Below the pieces are notes generated by a model. The model did not search any database and had not been told where the DNA came from. It saw only the letters and a list, made by a program, of their open reading frames with translations. The position numbers and the translations under genes were made by a program. Below, piece by piece: positions 43,696 through 52,664 of a DNA stretch of 64,000 bases. The stretch comes from Veronia pacifica (GTDB lineage: Bacteria > Pseudomonadota > Gammaproteobacteria > Enterobacterales > Vibrionaceae). The stretch is taken from assembly GCF_001707825.1 (NCBI RefSeq), contig NZ_LYBM01000007.1, forward strand, positions 62,001 through 126,000, given 5' to 3'. How positions within the stretch are numbered: position 1 is the first letter of the stretch; each line of letters opens with the position of its first letter.

Positions 43696-44442
43696 ATGAT
43701 GAAAAAAGCAAACTTCAAAAAAACTGTATTGGCACTCACTTTGGCACTTCCACTGGTCACTGCGGCAAATACTGCCTCGGCAGCAGGAAAACAAATAGAG
43801 CGAGATACACAACCTCAGTATATCGGTGTGGGCGGTGGAGCAGCCGTGGGTGTATTACTGGGCGGGCCTGTTGGTGCCTTCGCGGGTGCTTTACTTGGCG
43901 GCCTGATTGGTGAGGTATCAAGCTATAAAAACTACAGCTATGAGCAGGAAAATGAGCTGCTGTCGATGAATGAACTGCTATCAGACAACAATGAACAGTT
44001 GGCAATGATGACCAGAAAATACAGCGAGTCTCAAATTGAACTGGCTGATATGCGTCTTGCTCAACATGAAAAATCTACAGATCTAGAGCTTCAGATGGAC
44101 ATTCAATTCCGTACCAATTCGTCGGAAATCGAGCCTCACTTCAAAGGACAACTTAACGAGCTGGCAAATATCATGCGTCAAAACCCTGATGTGCTTTGGG
44201 ATCTCGAAGGACACGCTGATGTTCGTGGCCAGAAAGCCTACAACATGACGTTATCTGAAAAACGCGTGAAGGCTGTCTTTGACCATTTGGTAAGCAAAGG
44301 TGTCGCACCGGAGCAGTTAACCACACAGGCATACGGTTCTGAAACCGCACTGAAAGAAAAAGGTGACCGTGAGGGATATTTCTTTGACCGTCGTGTCAGC
44401 CTAAGAGCCATTAGCGGCCACTCTGCAACGGCACAACACTGA
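43696..44442 (+). CDS. OmpA-family lipoprotein-like outer-membrane protein, PdsO-like
   Basis: 248 residues. A signal peptide (cleavage near TASAA) is followed by a glycine-zipper segment (GVGGGAAVGVLLGGPVGAFAGALLGGLIG, residues 48-76), a coiled-coil part (residues about 85-130) and a C-terminal OmpA domain (IQFRTNSSEIEP, LEGHADVRGQKAYNMTLSEKRVKAV). The arrangement matches the sortase-associated protein PdsO of Vibrio and Shewanella, but no sortase or target gene is next to it. It binds peptidoglycan by family knowledge. Confidence 0.8.
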   Translation: MMKKANFKKTVLALTLALPLVTAANTASAAGKQIERDTQPQYIGVGGGAAVGVLLGGPVGAFAGALLGGLIGEVSSYKNYSYEQENELLSMNELLSDNNEQLAMMTRKYSESQIELADMRLAQHEKSTDLELQMDIQFRTNSSEIEPHFKGQLNELANIMRQNPDVLWDLEGHADVRGQKAYNMTLSEKRVKAVFDHLVSKGVAPEQLTTQAYGSETALKEKGDREGYFFDRRVSLRAISGHSATAQH

Positions 44443-44536
44443 TGTCGGGATCTGCTTAAGGTGTCATGCAATGGCAGGCACCTTAGCACATGGCTTATTG
44501 GTGACTGGTACAAAGGAAAGTGCGGAGAAAAATACA

Positions 44537-45019
44537 ATGAATATTCGCGTTGCACAGGTCAATGATGCTGAAAGAATCGAGATGCTTAATGCGCAGATTG
44601 GTGTGAGCCTCTCACTTTCAATTATCCGGGAAAAGCTAGCCCATATGAGGGCGTCAAACAATGATTTGGTACTGGTCGCCGAGGTATGCGGTCTGGTAGT
44701 GGGCTATGCCGCATTGCATCTTCAGCCTGTATTTTTTCAGGATCAGCCAAACGGGAGAGTCTCTTCTCTGGTTATTGATGAAACCTTTCGTGAGATGACC
44801 ATAGGGACACAACTTTTAGATGCAGCCAGGAGCTTTTTTAACAATAAGCAATGTTGTCGTGTAGAAGTTTCCAGCCCATTTCATCCCGACGATGCCGGAG
44901 GTTTTTACCTCAACGTTGGATATCGGCTGACACCATCACGATATCTGAGGCTGATAGCGAGTCAACAGTCAACCGACAGTGACAGAGGGAATGTGTGTCG
45001 GCCAGCAGGCTGGCAGTAA
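44537..45019 (+). CDS. GNAT-family acetyltransferase
   Basis: About 160 residues. N-terminus MNIRVAQVNDAERIEMLNAQ; the acetyl-CoA loop is VSSLVIDETFREMTIGTQLLDAARSFF (R-x-x-x-[IG]-G-x), and the end is DAGGFYLNVGYRLTPSRY. Substrate unknown. ATG 44537 follows GCGGAGA; an in-frame frame to 44471 lacks support. It lies 29 nt before the MurA paralog, probably in one transcript. Confidence 0.83.
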   Translation: MNIRVAQVNDAERIEMLNAQIGVSLSLSIIREKLAHMRASNNDLVLVAEVCGLVVGYAALHLQPVFFQDQPNGRVSSLVIDETFREMTIGTQLLDAARSFFNNKQCCRVEVSSPFHPDDAGGFYLNVGYRLTPSRYLRLIASQQSTDSDRGNVCRPAGWQ

Positions 45020-45048
45020 TAATTATCTAAACAAAGAGAGACAGTATT

Positions 45049-46350
45049 TTGGCTACATTAGTGATTAACGGCGGTAAACCGCTGTCAGGGAAAGTGACTC
45101 TGTCCGGAAATAAAAACGCCTTGTTACCTATGGTATGTGGTTCGCTGCTAACAGATGAGCGCGTTGTTCTGACCAATGTACCTCCCATCTCAGATTGTGA
45201 CAAATTGACACACTACTTTTCTGACTTTAATGCCCATATTGACCATGACAGACAGCGCGATACTCTGAGCTTGCTACATAAGTACAACCAATGGCGTCAT
45301 CACTCTGCCATGTTACCCACTGGTATTCGTTCAACGGTATTATTGATGGCGCCTCTGTTACATCGAACGGGCGAGTTTATTCTTGATCAAAGCAGTAAAG
45401 GTTGCTCGTTGGGAGTGAGAGAGATAGACCCGCATCTGGAGGTCGTTCGCGCCTTTGGCTGCAAGGTGGCTTATGATGGAAATATCTGTCGGATTAATGC
45501 ACCGCAGCAAATGAATGCCGCAGACATTTGGTTGGATTATCAGTCAGTGACCGCGACGGAGACGTTCTTGATGATGGCTGTGCTGACTCCCGGTATATCA
45601 ACACTGACCAATGCTGCCTGCGAGCCTCATGTTAAATATTTCTGTCGTTACCTTATCGGTATGGGAGCTAAGATCAGTGGTGTTGGCACATCCTCGCTAA
45701 TAGTTGAAGGGATCAGCACACTCAATGGGATATCATTTCGTGTTCCGGATGATCACCATGAGGCCGCAACTTATGCCGCAATGGGCGCAGCGACTGGGGG
45801 AAATATTGAAATTGAATCCGATATTGTCAGCGAATTACCCTTGATCATTCGCCAGATGCGAAAAGTCGGTCTGAATGTCACGCTCAATGGAAACCGTATT
45901 TACACTGATGTCAGTGATTTCAGAGTGCAACCCAGCCTCACGCCAGAGACCTTTATTAAAGTCGAAGCTGCGCCTTGGCCATATTTTCCGGCGGACTTGT
46001 TACCACAAATCATCAGCGCGACAATTCAGAGTCAGGGTGAGGTGCTGTTCTGGAACAAAATCTATGAAGGGGCACTCTTCTGGTCATCGGAGTTAGTGAA
46101 GTTTGGTGTGCGATGTCACCTTTCTGATCCTCACCGCCTGCTTCTTACTGGAAACAACACGTTGCGTCCAGCCTCAGTAGACTCACCTTATATCATCAGG
46201 GTGGTGCTGGGTTTATTAATTGCAGCATTACAAATTAAGGGCAGGTCAGAAATACGCAATGCTGATCCCATTGCAAGGGCACATCCTGACTTGATTGAAA
46301 AATTGACTCATTTGGGTGCGGACGTGGAATGGCAAGACATACAAGAATAA
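45049..46350 (+). CDS. MurA-like UDP-GlcNAc 1-carboxyvinyltransferase (probable paralog)
   Basis: 433 residues, slightly longer than MurA (about 419). MurA transfers enolpyruvate to UDP-GlcNAc in the first committed step of peptidoglycan synthesis. Catalytic landmarks are kept: SGNKNALLP (Lys22/Asn23), KGCSLGVREID (Cys115 and Arg120 equivalents), and YFPADLLPQ (Asp305 equivalent). The surroundings diverge (REIDPH where housekeeping MurA has RPVDLH), suggesting a paralog rather than the essential gene. TTG 45049 is the start that fits the family. It is followed 88 nt later by a beta-lactamase gene. Confidence 0.82.
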   Translation: MATLVINGGKPLSGKVTLSGNKNALLPMVCGSLLTDERVVLTNVPPISDCDKLTHYFSDFNAHIDHDRQRDTLSLLHKYNQWRHHSAMLPTGIRSTVLLMAPLLHRTGEFILDQSSKGCSLGVREIDPHLEVVRAFGCKVAYDGNICRINAPQQMNAADIWLDYQSVTATETFLMMAVLTPGISTLTNAACEPHVKYFCRYLIGMGAKISGVGTSSLIVEGISTLNGISFRVPDDHHEAATYAAMGAATGGNIEIESDIVSELPLIIRQMRKVGLNVTLNGNRIYTDVSDFRVQPSLTPETFIKVEAAPWPYFPADLLPQIISATIQSQGEVLFWNKIYEGALFWSSELVKFGVRCHLSDPHRLLLTGNNTLRPASVDSPYIIRVVLGLLIAALQIKGRSEIRNADPIARAHPDLIEKLTHLGADVEWQDIQE

Positions 46351-46438
46351 ATTGTTAAGGCTACAGCATTTATGTGTCCTCCAAGTGATGGTTCTCTACC
46401 ATCGGTTGACTCAAGATAGACAATGAAAGATCACTGAA

Positions 46439-47290
46439 ATGAAAAAATTCATCTTACTCATAGGTTTGACGTTAGGCGCTGTTGCCAACAGTGTCACAGC
46501 GGCTGGTTTGTCGGACACGATTAAAAAGGTAGAACAGCAAACAAAAGGTAGGGTGGGGGTTGCTGTCTGGGACAGCCGGGATAATTCATGGTGGAATTAC
46601 CGGGGCAGTGAGCGGTTCCCAATGATGAGTACCTTCAAAACATTACTTTGCGCCAAGGCCTTGCATGATATCGAGAGCGGTTCGCTCAGCTCTGATGCAT
46701 CAGAAAGAATAGAAAGCAAAAACCTGATTCCATGGTCGCCAATAACTGAACAGCGGGTAGGTCAGTCTATGACGGTTATCGAGGCATGTGAGGCAACAAT
46801 GCTAACCAGTGATAACACAGCAGCTAACCTTGCATTGAACTTAACGGGTGGTCCCTCTGCGTTGACAGCTTTTCTGATTAAACAGTCTGATTCAACCACT
46901 AACCTGACCCGATTTGAACCTGACTTGAATACGGCTATTCCTGGGGAAAATCGCGATACTACATCGCCCGAGGCCATGTTGCGTACACTTCAAAAAATTC
47001 TGCTTGGCAATGCATTAACGCGCAAACACAGAGCACAGATTTTGATGTGGATGAAGAACAACAGAGTCTCTGATCCACTATTACGTTCTGTGCTCCCAGC
47101 GGGCTGGCAAATTGCTGATCGGTCGGGTGCTGGAGGTTATGGCTCTCGCGGGGTTACTGCACTGGTTTGGCCTAATTCAGACAGAAAGCTGATGGTGAGT
47201 ATTTATCTGACCGAGACAAAACTTGATCTCACCAAGAGAAACAAGGTGTTGGCGGAGATAGGCAAAGCCGTATTTTCTAATTACAGATAG
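46439..47290 (+). CDS. class A beta-lactamase, CARB/PSE (RSG) type
   Basis: 283 residues. The signal peptide ends near SVTAA. The class A motifs are MSTFKTLLCAK (catalytic Ser70-x-x-Lys73), TSDNTAAN (SDN loop), RFEPDLN (Glu166 with Asn170), and WQIADRSGAGGYGSRGV, where RSG replaces the usual KTG. That RSG motif and the VLPAGW-IADRSGAGG context match carbenicillinases of the CARB/PSE group, which hydrolyse penicillins in the periplasm. The exact variant cannot be told by eye. It lies directly after the MurA paralog. Confidence 0.92.
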   Translation: MKKFILLIGLTLGAVANSVTAAGLSDTIKKVEQQTKGRVGVAVWDSRDNSWWNYRGSERFPMMSTFKTLLCAKALHDIESGSLSSDASERIESKNLIPWSPITEQRVGQSMTVIEACEATMLTSDNTAANLALNLTGGPSALTAFLIKQSDSTTNLTRFEPDLNTAIPGENRDTTSPEAMLRTLQKILLGNALTRKHRAQILMWMKNNRVSDPLLRSVLPAGWQIADRSGAGGYGSRGVTALVWPNSDRKLMVSIYLTETKLDLTKRNKVLAEIGKAVFSNYR

Positions 47291-47917
47291 CGTTATGAAG
47301 CCGCCCCTCCTTGTCGGGGGCGTGATAATTTCTCTATCGGATCTTGATTGTCTTCGATGGTAATAGTGTCTGATAAGTGATCTGGAATTCCAGAGCAATA
47401 ACTTTCTTGGAACTGTCTGTGAGTAAATATATTCGTTTGTATTTTCTTGAGGGCTTGTCATTTCACTCGGACTTCTCAATCAAACATTACAGTTCATCAT
47501 ACCAGTCAAACTCGCTGAATTATGTACCTGCAGGTTGTTTGTAGCGTCAATTTTCATATCTGTTTCACGCCTTCTTAGCTCGGGTGGCCTGACTTCTTAT
47601 TTTTTCTACGAGGGCAAGCACGGGCTCGAACTTGCTTTGAGTGAGCACTAATACTTGGCCTCAATCTGCCTCATATGGATGGACTTGAGGTATGTCAGTT
47701 GGTGCGGATACCGAAAGGCGTTGAGTCCATTTAGCAAACAGATTTTCTGCATTTAGTAAGCACTAAGACCTACCTAACAGATTTCAACTTTTTTCAGATT
47801 GTTTTAAACAAAGCTTGTGATAAATCAAGGGTATGCAGTTGCAAGTCCAATTCCGCCCTTGTAACCTCGACGCCTTAATAACGACCTCACTATTATGTGT
47901 TTTTTTAAGGGATCAAA
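47291..47917. other. intergenic with a response-regulator relic
   Basis: About 630 bp between the beta-lactamase and the DUF4177 gene. A hairpin (GCCCC/GGGGC) lies just after the beta-lactamase stop. A receiver-domain relic lies at 47612-47734. The rest shows no coding frame. Confidence 0.5.
47612..47734 (+). pseudogene. fragment of a response-regulator receiver domain
   Basis: One frame reads G-K-H-G-L-E-L-A-L-S-E-H and then a stop. A neighbouring frame from 47657 reads G-L-N-L-P-H-M-D-G-L-E-V-C-Q-L-V-R before a stop at 47732. These match the receiver-domain stretch around the phosphoacceptor Asp and the L-P-x-M-D-G motif. The rest of the gene is gone. Confidence 0.6.
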
Positions 47918-48133
47918 ATGAGTAATTTCAAAGAGTACAAAGTGGTACATATTGTCGAAGGCGGTTGTGGAACTGTGTTGTTGGGAGCGAGTGGTATCCC
48001 TGTCCAGAAAATGGAAGCGGAGTTGAATACCCTCGTTCAGGACGGCTGGCAGGTTGTATTCCAAGTGATTGAGCAGAAGCGTTTTATGCTGTTCTGGAAA
48101 CGTGAAGCTGTGATCATCACTTTGGGTCGTTGA
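47918..48133 (+). CDS. DUF4177-family small protein
   Basis: 71 residues, beginning MSNFKEYKVVHIVEGGCG, then AELNTLVQDGWQVVFQVIEQKRF and a final strand AVIITLGR: the compact alpha/beta DUF4177 fold (the LN-L-x-x-x-GW-x-V core). Function unknown. It starts a three-gene set with a 1-nt gap to the YidD-like gene. Confidence 0.8.
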   Translation: MSNFKEYKVVHIVEGGCGTVLLGASGIPVQKMEAELNTLVQDGWQVVFQVIEQKRFMLFWKREAVIITLGR

Positions 48134-48134
48134 T

Positions 48135-48356
48135 GTGAAAAGCCTGTCATTGGCATTGATCCGCTGGTACCAAGCGAAAGGCGGATCAAAAAAGCTATTA
48201 AACATTGAATGCAATTTCGAACCAACCTGCTCTGAATATACCCGCCAGTGCATTGAGAAATATGGTGCGCTTAAAGGATGGAAGCTAGGTTTAGCAAGGA
48301 TCCGTCGCTGCAATCAGCCAGACCTTGTAGAAAAAATACATGATGAGATCCCCTAA
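48135..48356 (+). CDS. YidD-like membrane-protein insertion efficiency factor
   Basis: 73 residues: SLALIRWYQAKGG, CNFEPTCSEYTRQCIEKYGALKGWKLGLARIRRC, the Cys-rich YidD pattern (C-x-F-x-P-T-C-S-x-Y ... R-x-x-R-C). The usual YidD lies between rnpA and yidC near the origin; this one is in another context and may be a paralog. GTG start; the last codon overlaps the next gene's ATG. It may assist membrane insertion of that neighbour (inference). Confidence 0.82.
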   Translation: MKSLSLALIRWYQAKGGSKKLLNIECNFEPTCSEYTRQCIEKYGALKGWKLGLARIRRCNQPDLVEKIHDEIP

Positions 48357-48760
48357 TGAGTATATTTGAACCCATCGAAGCCCTTGAGCACAGGGAAGAG
48401 CGACTCTCTGCAGAAGTAAAAACGCTGTCAGATGCTGAGCGCAAATTGTATTTTAAAGCGCAGACCAAACAGCTCAAAGATCCTGATACCTATGCGTCCC
48501 TCAACTGGTCTTTTATTGGCGGTATTCACCACATTTATCTGGGAAAGTATCTGGTTTTTACTGTTGAATTTATTTTACTCCTAGTGGCTGTTGCTGGAAT
48601 CGTTGCCGGGTTCGAACTCTTCATCATTATTTTGGTTGCGCTTGCCTTATTCGAATTACCTCAACTGTTCTTTTCGCAAAAGATCGTGCGCCAGAAAAAT
48701 TATCAAATCTCTCGCTCAATTCTTGATGAGATCAAGCGCAGTCCCAATAAAGATGTCTGA
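48356..48760 (+). CDS. TM2-domain-like membrane protein
   Basis: 134 residues. A charged N-terminal helix (residues 1-45, with EALEHREERLSAEVKTL) precedes DPDTYASLNWSFIGGIHHIYLGK, the TM2-type turn, then a hydrophobic pair of helices (residues about 60-105), then a basic tail. Function unknown. It is translationally coupled to the YidD-like gene (TAATG overlap). Confidence 0.75.
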   Translation: MSIFEPIEALEHREERLSAEVKTLSDAERKLYFKAQTKQLKDPDTYASLNWSFIGGIHHIYLGKYLVFTVEFILLLVAVAGIVAGFELFIIILVALALFELPQLFFSQKIVRQKNYQISRSILDEIKRSPNKDV

Positions 48761-48767
48761 CACTCAA

Positions 48768-49244
48768 TTAACTGTTTTTCTCGTGCGTCAGTAACCATTT
48801 TTTTGCGTCAACGCCGCCGGCATAGCCAGTGAGCTTACCGTTTTTGCCGATAACCCTATGGCAGGGGATCACGATTGAGAGTGGGTTCTTTCCATTGGCC
48901 GCGCCAACAGCACGTGAAGCTTTTGGTTTGCCGATGGCTTCGGCCAGTTGCTGATAGTGAATAGTTTCACCGTAAGGAATTACCTGTAATACCTGCCAGA
49001 CTTCTTTCTGAAAGTCGGTGCCCGATACATCTAATTCGATGTTAAATGTCTGTCGTTTGCCATCAAAATACTCATCGAGTTGATGACAAACTTCAGTGAA
49101 AGGGGACTTATCATCGATCAGGTTTTCTGGCATTGCAGTTGGCAGTTTGTGATCGGGGAAGAAAATGCCTTTCAAGCCCTTTTCTGAGGCAATCATTGTG
49201 AGTTCGCCAAGTGGGCTGGGGTAGCGGAAAATATAGTGCTGCAA
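48768..49244 (-). CDS. ogt: Ogt, methylated-DNA-protein cysteine methyltransferase
   Basis: 158 residues: a family N-terminal domain, then the DNA-binding FQKEVWQVLQVIPYGETIHYQQLAEAIGKPKASRAVGAANGKNP and the active site VIPCHRVIGKNGKLTGYAGG (acceptor Cys). It removes methyl groups from O6-methylguanine. This is the constitutive partner of the Ada protein encoded at 33293. It is convergent with the TM2 gene. Confidence 0.95.
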   Translation of the reverse strand: MQHYIFRYPSPLGELTMIASEKGLKGIFFPDHKLPTAMPENLIDDKSPFTEVCHQLDEYFDGKRQTFNIELDVSGTDFQKEVWQVLQVIPYGETIHYQQLAEAIGKPKASRAVGAANGKNPLSIVIPCHRVIGKNGKLTGYAGGVDAKKWLLTHEKNS

Positions 49245-49617
49245 ATTAACCTCACCTTCATTATCAATGTGCTGAACTAATTAGCCTTCATGAATCACAT
49301 TAGATTCACGTTGGATGAGTGAATCGGTCCACTATAACAAACCCGTCATAGGTCAGTCAGACAAGTGCTGTTGTATTCGTCGAAAAGTGAAGCTGTTGGT
49401 TAATAAAGAAATGCTTAGGCGGGAAATTATTGCGGTGATAGCAATATTTTTAGCTAGCTGATGGTGTATTTTCTGGTGCTGCCAAAGGTCAAATTGGGAG
49501 CTGCATCAGTGTAATGGCAGGACAAAAAATAAAGCCCCTCAACGGGGCTGTCCTAACTCATATCAAGCTCGCATTGAACAGGCTACGTCCCTTGACTGTC
49601 GCCTGCCGTTGCATTCA
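49245..49617. other. intergenic
   Basis: About 370 bp between ogt and the DUF3010 gene, with no coding frame apart from the terminator at 49523-49549. Confidence 0.5.
49523..49549 (-). terminator. terminator after the DUF3010 gene
   Basis: Minus strand: AGCCCC-GTTGA-GGGGCT followed by TTATTTTTT, a classic intrinsic terminator. Confidence 0.85.
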
Positions 49618-50040
49618 TTACTGATTGAGGTAAGCGCAAGCAGTCATAAATGCTTGCTCCTGAAACTGCTTCAGGCCAACTTCTTTCATTGATACGTCAA
49701 CAGGGCTGCGTTTCAACGACTGTTTCATGTCAGCTGCAGTCAGGATTTCACAGTCGATATTGTCAAGAAGTTGCAGAGCTGCTTCAATTTTAAAGCCGAT
49801 TGCACTGCCAGCAAACTTACCTTTCATTGGTCGTTCACGAACAACAATCTTTTCAACTTTGTAATCTTCCATCAGTTTGGCAAACGTGCGTTGAAAATGA
49901 CGCATTTCTTCCGCGTTAGAGGCGTCTGCAATGGTCATTTTACGGGTCCGGCACTCTGGTACTTCGAACATTCCCTGATTCAGTTCCAGCAGACAGATGT
50001 TAGCTTCGTTGCTTTTTAAATCGACGGCACAAATTCTCAT
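49618..50040 (-). CDS. DUF3010-family protein
   Basis: 140 residues beginning MRICAVDLKSNEANICLLEL, with RTRKMTIADASNAEEMRHFQ, KIVVRERPMKGKFAGSAIGFK and FMTACAYLNQ. The RNase-H-like DUF3010 family is known only as conserved gammaproteobacterial proteins. ATG 50040 fits the family N-terminus, with GGAAAA upstream; the open frame extends to 50151. A strong terminator follows. Confidence 0.85.
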   Translation of the reverse strand: MRICAVDLKSNEANICLLELNQGMFEVPECRTRKMTIADASNAEEMRHFQRTFAKLMEDYKVEKIVVRERPMKGKFAGSAIGFKIEAALQLLDNIDCEILTAADMKQSLKRSPVDVSMKEVGLKQFQEQAFMTACAYLNQ

Positions 50041-50176
50041 GATCTTTTCCATAGCGGGTTGGAGGCCGATAGTATAGGCAATGCAGAGCCTGTGGTCATC
50101 GAATAAGATCATACTGACCGTCGATTGCCGAAATTTCACGCAAAAACGCATGCCAAGATTTTACAGCAGGAGATAT

Positions 50177-51331
50177 TTAGCGGAATTCAGCGAAAGATGT
50201 GCCAAGTGCTTGCTCGGTTAGTCCTCTGACAATACTAATATCAGGGTGCTTTTTCAGGTCTATGTACTCAACCTCGCGATAACCTCCTGTTCGTATCGAG
50301 TAGAAGATCTTCACTGTTGGTTTGGTCATGTCATCCTCGTTCTGCTGAGTCACGAGGCCAACTCTGCCATTACTGAGCTCAATGACTGATCCGGGAGGAT
50401 AAAAGCCAACGCATCGGATGAAAGATTTAAGTAGGTCAGTATCAAGATGAAAAGGAGTGAGACTGATCATCACTTTAAAGGCTTCTGACGGCGACATTGC
50501 CGGTTTATACACTCTGTCTGTCGTCAGAGCGTCAAAAATATCGACAATGGCTGACATTCGACCGACAGAGGAAATCTCATCACCTTTTAATCTGTTGGGG
50601 TAACCTGTGCCATCTAACTTTTCATGGTGCATCAGGCTCACATCACGGCTTATCTGGCTCAATGATGTCATGCTGTTCAATATGGGTTGTGACAATACCT
50701 GATGCTCTTTCATATGAACAAACTCGTCATCAGTTAGCTTTCCGGGTTTATTCAATACCTCATCGCGAATCATCACTTTTCCAATATCGTGAATCAATCC
50801 ACCAATCGCAAGATCCTCCAGTAAAGGTTTATCGAAACCCATGTAACGACCAAAATTGACAAGATGAAAGGCAACGCCCAGAGAGTGTTCAAGTAAATAG
50901 GTACTTTTCTCTCTGATGCCATTGATCCAGAAAACAGCATCCCGTCTTTCGAAGATATTATTGACAATATCTGACCCTAATTCTCGAAGTGGGGCTATTT
51001 CAACTTCTGCTCCCTCAGCAATATTGGTCAAGATCTTTGTCAGGTGCTTTTTTGTCTCGTCGACAAGTGTTTTCGCCGCAGACAGGTCTAAGTTTTCAGG
51101 GATCGAGGATTGCTCTCCAACCGGGATTTCAGTTGCAACCAAAGGCTGGACGAACTGAGACTGGAAAAGATCAACGAGCACGAAATCCACATTTTGCTGT
51201 CGCAGGCTTTCGATGGTTTCTTCTCGCCTGATGAACCCCGGCTGCCGGATTTTTGCCCTGGTGTTGTTTGATTCTATTTGCTCGACATACATGCCGATCC
51301 GAATTTCATCAATGGCTACTCGTTGCAGCAT
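50177..51331 (-). CDS. HD-GYP cyclic-di-GMP phosphodiesterase (DUF3391 + HD-GYP)
   Basis: 384 residues. The N-terminal DUF3391 (RVAIDEIRIGMYVEQIE, residues about 3-60) is followed by a catalytic HD-GYP domain. The HD pair is GLIHDIGKV; downstream are MKEHQVLSQPIL, LMHHEKLDGTGYPNRLKGDEIS (HHExxDGxGYP) and IVDIFDALTTDRVYKP. It would degrade cyclic-di-GMP and affect motility or biofilm. GGAG precedes the ATG. Single gene. Confidence 0.93.
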   Translation of the reverse strand: MLQRVAIDEIRIGMYVEQIESNNTRAKIRQPGFIRREETIESLRQQNVDFVLVDLFQSQFVQPLVATEIPVGEQSSIPENLDLSAAKTLVDETKKHLTKILTNIAEGAEVEIAPLRELGSDIVNNIFERRDAVFWINGIREKSTYLLEHSLGVAFHLVNFGRYMGFDKPLLEDLAIGGLIHDIGKVMIRDEVLNKPGKLTDDEFVHMKEHQVLSQPILNSMTSLSQISRDVSLMHHEKLDGTGYPNRLKGDEISSVGRMSAIVDIFDALTTDRVYKPAMSPSEAFKVMISLTPFHLDTDLLKSFIRCVGFYPPGSVIELSNGRVGLVTQQNEDDMTKPTVKIFYSIRTGGYREVEYIDLKKHPDISIVRGLTEQALGTSFAEFR

Positions 51332-51748
51332 TGAACTGACTCCGTTGACTGGGTACTGATAGAGAAAAATGGTGGAATTGACAGGTGTATACTTCTCTCG
51401 TCAGCATATTTCGCTTTTTGGCTCTTACATTTTAAGATAGTTCAGTAATAAATCCATGTTTTTGCCACGGTTAACTCTTCAGATGACTAATTAATATACA
51501 TTCTTATGCATATTAATCTGGATGGTAAAGAAAAGTTCATCCCCGTGATGCCACTATCGCGGGTTGTCACAGTTGTGGTTAAAGCGAATTTACAGCGACG
51601 ATCCTTGTATCCTTTACCACGACTTTTACTACAACGGCAATCTTTAACACTCAAAAAATGAGAGAATCGGCTTAGTTAACGGTTACTGAATTATCACATA
51701 CAGTCTCAAGAGCCGACATATCGGGGCGATGTAATTAGGGAGAGAAAC
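51332..51748. other. intergenic, divergent promoters
   Basis: About 420 bp between the divergent HD-GYP and SseA genes, no coding frame seen. Confidence 0.5.
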
Positions 51749-52600
51749 GTGAAACAACTTGATACCAACCTCATTGAGGCAGATTGGCTCGTTGAGCAAT
51801 TAGATCACGAGAGTGTAAAGCTGGTCGACTCAACCTGGTTCATGCCGGATTCTGGCAGAAACGGCAAGCTTGAATGGGCACAGTCCAGAATTCCCGGTGC
51901 AGTTTTTTTTGATTACGATAGCGAGATAAAAGATCACCAATCAAGTCTGCCGCATATGTTGCCAACGCCCGAAAAGTTTGAAAAAGCAGTGGGTGCCTTA
52001 GGGATTTCTCACTCAGATTTGATTGTCGTTTACTCGCGGAATGGGCTGTTTAGTGCTGCCCGGTGCTGGTGGATGTTTAAGGTTATGGGCCATCAGAATG
52101 TCGCAGTGCTTAATATGTCATTTGATGAGTGGGATTCAAAAGGCTATCCGGTTGAACGAGGCGAGCCAGTTTCTGGAATCACACAGGCCGTGTATCAATC
52201 CCAATTCGCTCCAGAGAGAGTGATAGATAAACACGATCTTCTTCATGCGCTAATGACTAAGTCGTCTGCTGTGGTTGACGTTCGCCCAGCACAACGGTTT
52301 TGGGGTCAGGTCCCGGAGCCAAGGGAGGGCATGGCCAGCGGCCATATGCCTGGGGCGAGCAATTTACCCTTCATTAATCTCATTGAAAATGGAAAACTCA
52401 TAGTAAAGGAAAAACTTCTCCCTCTTATTGAACCTTATGCTGCAGAGAACAGACCTTTAGTATCATCATGTGGCTCGGGCGTTACAGCATGTATCTTTGC
52501 TTTGGCGATGGAAGAGTTTGCCGATAAAACTGTGTGTGTTTACGACGGTTCTTGGAGTGAATGGGGCACACATCCTGACTTGCCCGTTACCAAAGAGTGA
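51749..52600 (+). CDS. sseA: SseA, 3-mercaptopyruvate sulfurtransferase
   Basis: 283 residues with two rhodanese domains. The inactive N-terminal domain has VKLVDSTWFMPD and RIPGAVFFDYD. The C-terminal catalytic domain has VVDVRPAQRFWGQ, GHMPGASNLPF and the active loop SSCGSGVTACIFALA (C-G-S-G-V-T, as in 3-mercaptopyruvate sulfurtransferases). It transfers sulfur from 3-mercaptopyruvate. GTG start after TTAGGGAGAGA. A complex hairpin terminator follows. Confidence 0.93.
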   Translation: MKQLDTNLIEADWLVEQLDHESVKLVDSTWFMPDSGRNGKLEWAQSRIPGAVFFDYDSEIKDHQSSLPHMLPTPEKFEKAVGALGISHSDLIVVYSRNGLFSAARCWWMFKVMGHQNVAVLNMSFDEWDSKGYPVERGEPVSGITQAVYQSQFAPERVIDKHDLLHALMTKSSAVVDVRPAQRFWGQVPEPREGMASGHMPGASNLPFINLIENGKLIVKEKLLPLIEPYAAENRPLVSSCGSGVTACIFALAMEEFADKTVCVYDGSWSEWGTHPDLPVTKE

Positions 52601-52664
52601 GCAGGCGTTTATCCGTCTGTTTAAAGTTTAATTACTAAAAAATTATACTATTTCCGATGTCTGG

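Noticed and set aside
45049..46350. Fosfomycin-resistant MurA variant
   Set aside because: The target Cys equivalent is present (KGCSLGVREID), so the sequence does not suggest target-based fosfomycin resistance.
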